From positions 33,680-53,977 of the forward strand of contig NHDS01000011.1 of the NCBI GenBank assembly GCA_002167215.1: 20,298 bases of DNA, given 5' to 3'. Origin of the DNA: Pelagibacteraceae bacterium TMED65. GTDB lineage: Bacteria > Pseudomonadota > Alphaproteobacteria > TMED127. Numbering within the stretch: the stretch's first letter is position 1; every line of letters begins with the position of its first letter. Shown piece after piece: positions 14,569-20,298 of the stretch. The translations under genes were made by a program, and so were the position numbers. The notes beneath the pieces were generated by a model that saw only the letters and a list, made by a program, of their open reading frames with translations, made no database searches and was not told the DNA's origin.

Positions 14569-14583
14569 ACCTTTTCTTAAGGT
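14569..14583. repeat. Perfect inverted repeat upstream of the flgG promoter
   Basis: ACCTT and AAGGT flank a five-base spacer (TTCTT), centred about 55 bases before the predicted flgG transcription start. It could be half-sites for the sigma-54 activator or a weak hairpin after the sixA stop at 14561-14563. It lacks a T tract on the plus strand, so a terminator role is the less likely reading. Confidence 0.3.
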
Positions 14584-14604
14584 CATGTATTTGAAGATTT
14601 TTAG

Positions 14605-14620
14605 TGGCATGAGGTTTGCA
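14605..14620 (+). promoter_or_regulatory. Sigma-54 promoter of the flgGHIJK operon
   Basis: TGGCATGAGGTTTGCA fits TGGCAYR-N4-TTGCW at every fixed position with the correct ten-base gap between GG and GC. The predicted start near 14631 leaves a leader of about 28 bases that contains the ribosome site AGAGGA (14648-14653). Rod and hook genes are sigma-54 dependent in Pseudomonas, Vibrio and Caulobacter, so this agrees with known flagellar hierarchies. Confidence 0.85.
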
Positions 14621-14658
14621 AATGATTTGCTGAACTTATATCTAGAAAGAGGATTACA

Positions 14659-15447
14659 ATGGCAATTAATGCGATGCATGTAGCAAAAACTGGTCTTAAT
14701 GCACAACAAGTCAGAATGCAGATTATCTCTAACAATTTGGCTAATGTAAATACTAATGGATTTAAAAGAGACAGAGCAAACTTTGAGTCATTATTGTATC
14801 AGATCATAAGAAGTAGTGGTGCGCAAACATCCGTTGACACAGAATTAACCTCCGGTTTTTCAGTTGGGACTGGTGTGAATATTGTGAATTCCAATAAACT
14901 ACATTCACAAGGAAGTATAGTATCTACGGATAATTCTCTAGATTTGGCTGTTGATGGTGGTGGCTTTTTTCAGGTACTTTTACCTGATGGACAGGTGGTT
15001 TACACAAGAAATGGTGCTTTCTCAAGAAATAATGAGGGAATTTTAACAACAAACAGTGGATTTATTATTCAGCCTGAGATTGCAATTCCTGCAGAAGCAA
15101 CTAAGATTAACGTTTCAGCTGATGGGATAGTTTCAGTTCAGATACCTGAACAGGTTGAGGCTCAGGAAGTAGGACAGCTTCAGTTAGCAGACTTTCAAAA
15201 TAGAACTGGTTTACAACCTATTGGTGAAAACTTTTACGTTGAAACAACATCAAGTGGACCTCCTGTAATAGAAAACCCATTTGCAGCAGGCTTTGGTAAA
15301 ATTATTCAAGGAGCCTTAGAAAGTTCCAATGTAAATGTAGTCCAAGAGTTGGTAGACATGATTGAAACTCAAAGGGCCTATGAAGTAAATTCAAAAGCAA
15401 TTACATCAGTCGATGAAATGCTAAGATTTGTTAGTAATAACTTATAG
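14659..15447 (+). CDS. flgG: Flagellar distal rod protein FlgG
   Basis: FlgG forms the distal rod of the flagellar basal body that crosses the periplasm. The 262-residue length is standard. The N-terminus has the rod/hook signature MQIISNNLANVNTNGFKR, with the middle GGGFFQVLLPDGQVVYTRNG and the end QELVDMIETQRAYEVNSKAI, the paired terminal helices that polymerise. As with other axial proteins there is no cleaved signal; export is by the flagellar type III apparatus. AGAGGA lies five bases before the ATG. It is the first gene behind the sigma-54 promoter, and flgF, which usually precedes it, is not here. The stop is 8 bases before flgH. Confidence 0.97.
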   Translation: MAINAMHVAKTGLNAQQVRMQIISNNLANVNTNGFKRDRANFESLLYQIIRSSGAQTSVDTELTSGFSVGTGVNIVNSNKLHSQGSIVSTDNSLDLAVDGGGFFQVLLPDGQVVYTRNGAFSRNNEGILTTNSGFIIQPEIAIPAEATKINVSADGIVSVQIPEQVEAQEVGQLQLADFQNRTGLQPIGENFYVETTSSGPPVIENPFAAGFGKIIQGALESSNVNVVQELVDMIETQRAYEVNSKAITSVDEMLRFVSNNL

Positions 15448-15455
15448 GAATCGAA

Positions 15456-16148
15456 ATGAAATATTTATTATTTACTTTATTATTTTTAATTCAAAGTTGT
15501 GCATCTCATATGCAAGACAGAATTGGAGAGGAATTTCAAAGTATTCAACCAGACTATTCCAATTATGAAAATGTAGACAATGGAACAGAAGGGGCAGTCT
15601 ATGATGGTGATGGAGGTTTGTTTGCATCAGACAGAAGAGCAAATAGAGTCGGTGATATAATCACAGTAACACTCGAAGAAACAGTAACTGCTGCAAATTC
15701 TGGTTCTGAAACACTTTCTAAATCTGATGCCTATACATTTGATCTGCCTGAAGCATTGTTTGGTCCATCTTCATTAATCGGAAAATTATTTTTTCCTGGA
15801 GGTGTTAAAGAGGGGAATCTTCAGGGTGGTACTACCCAAAACTTCACGGGTTCAGGAACAGCAGCACAAGCTAACAGCTTGACTGGGACAATCTCTGTCA
15901 CAATTGTTAGAGTTTATCCAAATGGTAATCTTGAAGTAAAAGGTCAAAGAAAATTAAAATATAATAGTGGTACTGAATACTTAAGACTAGCAGGAGTAAT
16001 AAGACCTGACGATATTTCGTCCTCTAATACAGTTTCGTCTAAAAAAGTAGCAGATGCACAAATATCTTATACAGGTGTTGGTGATATGAATGACAGTGTT
16101 ACAAAAGGTTGGTTAAGTAGATATTTCGCATATGTTTCACCTTTCTAG
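15456..16148 (+). CDS. flgH: Flagellar L-ring lipoprotein FlgH
   Basis: FlgH forms the outer-membrane L-ring around the rod. The start is a lipoprotein signal ([15 protein letters not shown]) with C15 as the expected lipid-modified cysteine. Then come [45 protein letters not shown] and the closing GWLSRYF, all FlgH blocks of a type I associate with gamma- and betaproteobacteria. The 230 residues are the usual length. The loop at about 88-130 is somewhat enlarged by a Gly-rich insert ([12 protein letters not shown]). AGGA (15446-15449) inside the flgG stop serves as ribosome site, so translation is probably coupled. No flgA lies between flgG and flgH. Confidence 0.96.
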   Translation: MKYLLFTLLFLIQSCASHMQDRIGEEFQSIQPDYSNYENVDNGTEGAVYDGDGGLFASDRRANRVGDIITVTLEETVTAANSGSETLSKSDAYTFDLPEALFGPSSLIGKLFFPGGVKEGNLQGGTTQNFTGSGTAAQANSLTGTISVTIVRVYPNGNLEVKGQRKLKYNSGTEYLRLAGVIRPDDISSSNTVSSKKVADAQISYTGVGDMNDSVTKGWLSRYFAYVSPF

Positions 16149-16155
16149 GATAATT

Positions 16156-17277
16156 ATGAAAAAATTTTTATTAATAATTACATCTTTCATTATTTTTACA
16201 ACCCAGTCAGTTTTAGCTGATAGAATCAAGGACATGGCCTCATTTGCTGGGGTTAGGTCCAATCAGTTAGTTGGTTACGGTTTAGTAATTGGTCTGGCTA
16301 AAACTGGTGATGGTAGTGTTAATTTAACTAAACAAAGTATAGCGGCAATGATATCTCAATTCGGAGTTATTGCCAACACAGCTGATATAGATGCGACTAA
16401 CTCAGCAAATGTAATGGTAACAGCTAATCTTCCACCGTTTGCTAAACCAGGACAGACAATAGATGTGACAGTTTCAACAATTGGAAAGGCAAAATCTCTA
16501 AAGGGAGGAACACTCTTAATGACTGCATTAAAAGGAGCAGACGGAGAAGTATATGCAATTTCTCAAGGTAATTTAGTAGTTGGAGGGTTAGGCGTTGAAG
16601 GGGCAGATGGCTCAACAACTATTCAAGGTACTCCAACAGTCGGCAGAATTCCTGGTGGAGCAACAGTTGAAAGGTTAGTAGAAAATACATTTTTGGAGAG
16701 AGATAATGTTGTTCTTAATCTGCATCAAGCAGATTTTTCTCAAGCCAACAGAATTGCAAATACAATTAATGAAACATTTGGGCCTGAAGTTGCAATTCCA
16801 ATGGATTCAACTTCAATAAAAGTAAGAACACCACAAAATCCATCTCAAAAGGTTTCATTTATTGGCTTACTGGAAAATATTAACTTTGAGCCTGTAACTC
16901 CAAAAGCAAAAGTTGTTGTTAATTCTAGAACAGGAACTGTTGTTATAGGTGGTGATGTAAGAATATCACCTGCAGCAGTCGCTCATGGAAGTTTATCTGT
17001 GAAAATACAAGAAGATACAAAATTACTATCCGAAGGTACAGGGACAGTAGTCGGAACATCTGCAACTGTATCCGGCACAGCAGCAACAACGGCAGCTGAT
17101 ACTCAAATAGAGGTTGATGAAGCGCCGGCAAGAGCATTTGTTTTTGACCCTGGAATAGAATTGCAAACTCTTGTAGATGCATTGAATGAAACAGGGACAA
17201 CAGCAACAGATATGGTTGCAATTTTGGAAGCTCTTCGAGAGGCTGGTTCATTGAGAGCTGAACTTATAATAATTTAA
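16156..17277 (+). CDS. flgI: Flagellar P-ring protein FlgI
   Basis: FlgI forms the periplasmic P-ring at the peptidoglycan layer. The 373-residue precursor begins with a Sec signal ([17 protein letters not shown]...), probably cut after VLA (residue 21), giving a mature DRIKDMASF. The family core is complete: [54 protein letters not shown] and the C-terminal [10 protein letters not shown]. The segment [20 protein letters not shown] replaces the usual short linker before the last domain and is low in complexity. I chose ATG 16156 because AGGA sits five bases upstream and the signal peptide starts there; an in-frame ATG at 16132 would add eight residues ahead of the signal and overlap flgH. Confidence 0.96.
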   Translation: MKKFLLIITSFIIFTTQSVLADRIKDMASFAGVRSNQLVGYGLVIGLAKTGDGSVNLTKQSIAAMISQFGVIANTADIDATNSANVMVTANLPPFAKPGQTIDVTVSTIGKAKSLKGGTLLMTALKGADGEVYAISQGNLVVGGLGVEGADGSTTIQGTPTVGRIPGGATVERLVENTFLERDNVVLNLHQADFSQANRIANTINETFGPEVAIPMDSTSIKVRTPQNPSQKVSFIGLLENINFEPVTPKAKVVVNSRTGTVVIGGDVRISPAAVAHGSLSVKIQEDTKLLSEGTGTVVGTSATVSGTAATTAADTQIEVDEAPARAFVFDPGIELQTLVDALNETGTTATDMVAILEALREAGSLRAELIII

Positions 17278-17293
17278 TTAATTGGATGCATTT

Positions 17294-17599
17294 ATGGACA
17301 ATAATCCAATCTCAAAAATCAAACCTAATATAAGTCATCAATTAACATCTTCTAAACTTGATAGTATTGATGAAAAATCCGAACTTTCGGCAGTGGCCCA
17401 GGAATTTGAATCATTATTTGTTTATCAAATGTTGAAGAGCGCCAGAAAAGCAAAATTAGCTGAAAGTCTATTTTCTAACCAAGGAAGCGAGACATATCAA
17501 CCTTTATTAGATCAGGAATATGCCAAAACAATTGCCGAAAATCATAGTTTTGGAATTGCTGATGCACTAGTAAGACAGTTCGGAGGAAAAACCAAATAA
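17294..17599 (+). CDS. flgJ: Rod-binding/rod-cap protein, FlgJ N-terminal domain only
   Basis: This 101-residue protein matches only the rod-binding half of FlgJ: AVAQEFESLFVYQMLKSARK, then the YQPLLDQEYAKTIAE helix and GIADALVRQF end. That domain caps the growing rod in the periplasm. The peptidoglycan hydrolase domain that is fused to it in E. coli, Vibrio and Pseudomonas is absent, so a separate muramidase must open the wall. I chose ATG 17294, with GGA eight bases upstream; a TTG at 17282 in frame would add four residues. Its TAA is followed directly by the flgK ATG with no gap, suggesting coupled translation. Confidence 0.9.
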   Translation: MDNNPISKIKPNISHQLTSSKLDSIDEKSELSAVAQEFESLFVYQMLKSARKAKLAESLFSNQGSETYQPLLDQEYAKTIAENHSFGIADALVRQFGGKTK

Positions 17600-20298
17600 A
17601 TGCCTAGTTTATTTGACATAGGAAAAAGTGGCCTTCAAGCTTACAGACAATCATTGGCCGTTACTGGACAAAATATTGCCAACGTTAATACTGATGGCTA
17701 TAAAAAAAGAGATGTAGCTTTAGAAGAAGTTTCAGGTGCTGGCGGTGGGGTTACAGAAATCTCTGATCAGACAGGTTTAGGTGTCAGAGTTGAACAAATC
17801 CGAAGAGCTTTTGATGAGTTTTTAATTGATAAAGCTCGCCAAGCTTCCTCAAGTTTTAAAAGTGCAGATACTTTTTCAGATGAGGTTAGAGACTTAGAAA
17901 ATTTGTTGCTTCCAACAGATACCAATCTTAGTTCTTCAATTGGTGACTTTTTTAATTCACTGCAAGATATTGCAGCCTATCCAGATGATCAGGCTTCTAG
18001 AATTGTTGCAATTGAAAAAGGAAAAGATCTTGCATCCCAATTTAACATGTATTCAGACAGGATAGATAATTTAAAAAAACAGGTAATTGATAAAACTAAG
18101 AATGCTGTAACTTCAGTTAATCTTATATCTACTCAAATTTCAAATATTAACGCTAAAATACTTGCATCAGGTGTAGCAACAGGAGGATCAAATGCTTTGC
18201 TTGACCAAAGAGATCTTTTGCTCGATCAATTAGCTGAATTAACTCAGATTACTGTAAGATATGGAAGCAAGGGACAAGCTGAAGTTAGGTTAGGAAATAC
18301 TGGTTCAGGACCCATAATAATATCTGATACAGATAATCCAACAAAAGGACAAAATAGTACAACAATTGTTGAAGTTTTGGAGCAAGGAGGAAGGTTACAA
18401 CCTGTTGTTGGTATCAGTCAAGTTGCTACAAATCAGATTCAGGCAGGACTAATAAATGGAATGGTAAATTCATATGCTCTTGCAGAGGACACACTCAAAG
18501 AAATTGATGCTCTAGCAACTCTTCTTTCACAAAAATTTAATGAAGTGAATCAAGCTGGGCTTGATTTAGATGGACAAAATGGTAAACAGATGTTTACTGT
18601 TTCTAGTCTTCAAGCAGTGGAAAATCCCACGAATAGATCTAGTGTTGGAGTTGCTGTTTTTGTAACTAATCCTCTTGAAATAAAGAGCGCTGAATATAAA
18701 GTTATCTATCATGAAAATGAAGATTTGTGGAAATTATCATCCAATTCACTTGATAAGGTTATTTCAGGAAGACAAACAATAAATGGTCAGGGTTTTAAAA
18801 TTTCATTTTTTGGTGAACCACTTGATGGTGATGAGTTCTCAATAGTCCCAAGCAGTGCTTCCAAAGGAATGAGTTTTTTGTTAGAAAGACCTCAAGATTT
18901 TGCAGCAGGATCAAAAACACTTATTAGTTCAAGTTCGTCAAATACAGGGTCAGCTAACTTAGAAGAAATTTCTCCAATAAAATTTGAAGACAAAACTACA
19001 ATAAAAAATATTGATAATGTTTTTTCTAATGGATTGAGTCCAGTTACCTCTTCAAAATTTTCAACTGATGGTGGAGCCGCTATTATTAAAGCTGGTACTT
19101 CTTTTGTAAATTTAAGCTCGTATAAAGCTCAACCTGAAATACAATTTGGTATATCATCGTCTGACTTAAATTCTATAACATCAATAACAGTTACTATGGC
19201 AGACTCTAGTTCTGTAACCGTCGATCTTACTGGAATTAAAACTCTTGAAGAATTAGCTGATGTACTTAATAGAAGTAGAGATGTTCAAGGCAACGCACAT
19301 AGCTTTAGATCTATGGGTCTTTTTGCATCAGGAGGAGGCTCAAGTTTAACAATTGCTAGTAATAATAAACAGTTTTCATCTGGAGCAATATCAGCATCTT
19401 CGACTATAAATGCTAACGTAGTTAACCCAACTGTTACCGAGGCAAGTAAATTGCAAATCTTTACAAGAGAGGGCAGGCATATTGCAGGTAATGTTCTTTC
19501 AGATTCGGAAATAGCACAGTTTTTAACAGAAGAAAATGGATTTAATAGATTTGCTGAATATAGAGCAGATTATCTAAATGGAACTGATAGTGAGAAATAT
19601 AGAGAAATCGAAGTATCCCGATCAACTTCTGATGGCAATTATGTAATAAGTTATGGAGCTAATGGATCCGCGGCAAGTGCGCAAAGACATGCAACAACGG
19701 TTCCTGCGAGCCATGTGGCAGCTGCTTATACTTTAACGGTTAACTCAACTTCAACTGGGAAGTCAAAAAATATTTCAGTTCCAATAGAATCTTCAGCTGG
19801 TTTTGTTGCTGGATTAATTAACGCTGAGGCAAAAACTCTTGGTGTTGAAGCTGTTGCATCAACAAAGGTAAAAATTTCTGCTCCTTCCTCTGACGGAACG
19901 ATTTCATTCAATCTTTTAAGTAAAGCGGGTGCAGGAAATGATGCAGATATAACAGCTTCAATTTTATCAACAGATTTAACAAATCTTGCTAATTCAATAA
20001 ACAACTTTTCAGGAAGAACTGGAGTTATTGCAAACCTCTCTTCTGATAAAAAACATATAATTATGGAAAACGCAGATGGTGATGATATTCAAATATCTGC
20101 TTTTTCTTCACCGAATACAGTAGAAATGGAAGTTCTAAAAAATGATTTTTCCTCATTTAGTTCACCAGTTACAGTCACTTTAGATAACACAAATTTCAAA
20201 GCAGCCAGGTTCAGTGGAGAACTTGAAATTTCTTCAGCCTCTGCAATTAGCACATCAAACGATGGAGGTTCGACTACTGTCACAGGCACACAGAGCGC
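17600..20298 (+). CDS. flgK: Hook-filament junction protein FlgK, very large, 3' end cut off
   Basis: The frame is open from the ATG to the right edge, at least 899 residues, against roughly 450-700 for most FlgK. The N-terminus is typical: LFDIGKSGLQAYRQSLAVTG, then QNIANVNTDGYKKR, and NALLDQRDLLLDQLAELTQI at about 200-220. After about residue 330 it turns into a long Ser/Thr/Asn-rich region. At about 614-655 lies KLQIFTREGRHIAG followed by FLTEENGFNRFAEYR. Two stretches (about 708-755 and 795-832) look like flagellin IN motifs, with TLTVNS..INAEAKTLGVEA and SINNFSGRTGVIA. These would form surface domains of the junction. GGAGG (17582-17586) lies 13 bases before the ATG. The C-terminal helix that would confirm FlgK is outside the window. 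Confidence 0.9.
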   Translation, partial: MPSLFDIGKSGLQAYRQSLAVTGQNIANVNTDGYKKRDVALEEVSGAGGGVTEISDQTGLGVRVEQIRRAFDEFLIDKARQASSSFKSADTFSDEVRDLENLLLPTDTNLSSSIGDFFNSLQDIAAYPDDQASRIVAIEKGKDLASQFNMYSDRIDNLKKQVIDKTKNAVTSVNLISTQISNINAKILASGVATGGSNALLDQRDLLLDQLAELTQITVRYGSKGQAEVRLGNTGSGPIIISDTDNPTKGQNSTTIVEVLEQGGRLQPVVGISQVATNQIQAGLINGMVNSYALAEDTLKEIDALATLLSQKFNEVNQAGLDLDGQNGKQMFTVSSLQAVENPTNRSSVGVAVFVTNPLEIKSAEYKVIYHENEDLWKLSSNSLDKVISGRQTINGQGFKISFFGEPLDGDEFSIVPSSASKGMSFLLERPQDFAAGSKTLISSSSSNTGSANLEEISPIKFEDKTTIKNIDNVFSNGLSPVTSSKFSTDGGAAIIKAGTSFVNLSSYKAQPEIQFGISSSDLNSITSITVTMADSSSVTVDLTGIKTLEELADVLNRSRDVQGNAHSFRSMGLFASGGGSSLTIASNNKQFSSGAISASSTINANVVNPTVTEASKLQIFTREGRHIAGNVLSDSEIAQFLTEENGFNRFAEYRADYLNGTDSEKYREIEVSRSTSDGNYVISYGANGSAASAQRHATTVPASHVAAAYTLTVNSTSTGKSKNISVPIESSAGFVAGLINAEAKTLGVEAVASTKVKISAPSSDGTISFNLLSKAGAGNDADITASILSTDLTNLANSINNFSGRTGVIANLSSDKKHIIMENADGDDIQISAFSSPNTVEMEVLKNDFSSFSSPVTVTLDNTNFKAARFSGELEISSASAISTSNDGGSTTVTGTQS

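Noticed and set aside
16132..16155. Earlier in-frame ATG for flgI
   Set aside because: It overlaps flgH and puts eight extra residues before the signal peptide; the ATG at 16156 has its own AGGA.
17282..17293. TTG start for flgJ
   Set aside because: It adds only four residues, and the ATG at 17294 has a GGA at a suitable distance.
19726..20289. Two minus-strand open frames inside flgK
   Set aside because: They are antisense to a long open frame with clear FlgK features and match no family I know.
1..20298. tRNA, rRNA, CRISPR arrays, insertion sequences and phage genes
   Set aside because: I saw no cloverleaf, repeat-spacer pattern, transposase or integrase motif in the window.

Overview
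The window comes from an AT-rich, Gram-negative, flagellated bacterium, most likely an aquatic proteobacterium. The evidence is the P-ring and L-ring genes (flgI, flgH), an O-antigen-ligase-type membrane protein, and the nonulosonate, TPR-glycosyltransferase and TPR-sulfotransferase genes common in marine AT-rich genomes. FlgH and FlgI sequence features, the order flgG-H-I-J-K and a sigma-54 promoter recall gammaproteobacterial operons. The FlgJ, however, lacks the muramidase domain usual there, so the exact lineage stays open.

Layout. Positions 1-240 hold the 3' end of an unknown plus-strand gene. From 246 to 6937 a tightly packed minus-strand operon, read from right to left, encodes a family 2 glycosyltransferase, an RfbH/E1-type iron-sulfur 3-dehydratase, a CMP-nonulosonate synthetase fused to a KdsC-like phosphatase, a short NeuB-type synthase, a TylF-type methyltransferase and a large GT-B-like transferase. 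A second minus-strand unit (7042-8700) encodes a TPR plus GT9-like transferase. A third (8815-10516) runs from a TTGACA promoter through a 32-residue peptide, a 46-residue zinc-ribbon protein, an 83-residue membrane protein and an O-antigen-ligase-like polymerase/ligase. Next come yjbQ and a thioredoxin-like gene (plus), a HAD-family hydrolase (minus), a TPR-sulfotransferase and a SixA-type phosphatase (plus). The flagellar operon flgG-flgH-flgI-flgJ-flgK fills 14659 to the right edge, where flgK is cut off. No stretch over 300 bases lacks a gene once the two small ORFs at 10266-10516 are counted.

The main observation concerns regulation. Three sites match the sigma-54 consensus TGGCAYR-N4-TTGCW exactly, each close upstream of a gene start and in the right orientation: before flgG, before the glycosyltransferase/RfbH/NeuA/NeuB operon, and before the TPR-sulfotransferase. 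A fourth, imperfect site precedes the TPR-GT9 gene. This links the glycan genes to the flagellar regulon and suggests that they build and attach a nonulosonate-containing, possibly sulfated glycan on flagellin or another flagellar part. The O-antigen-ligase unit has a sigma-70 promoter instead, so it may belong to ordinary envelope polysaccharide synthesis.

The flagellar genes look visibly less AT-rich than the glycan genes. That fits a stable core operon beside variable surface-glycan genes.
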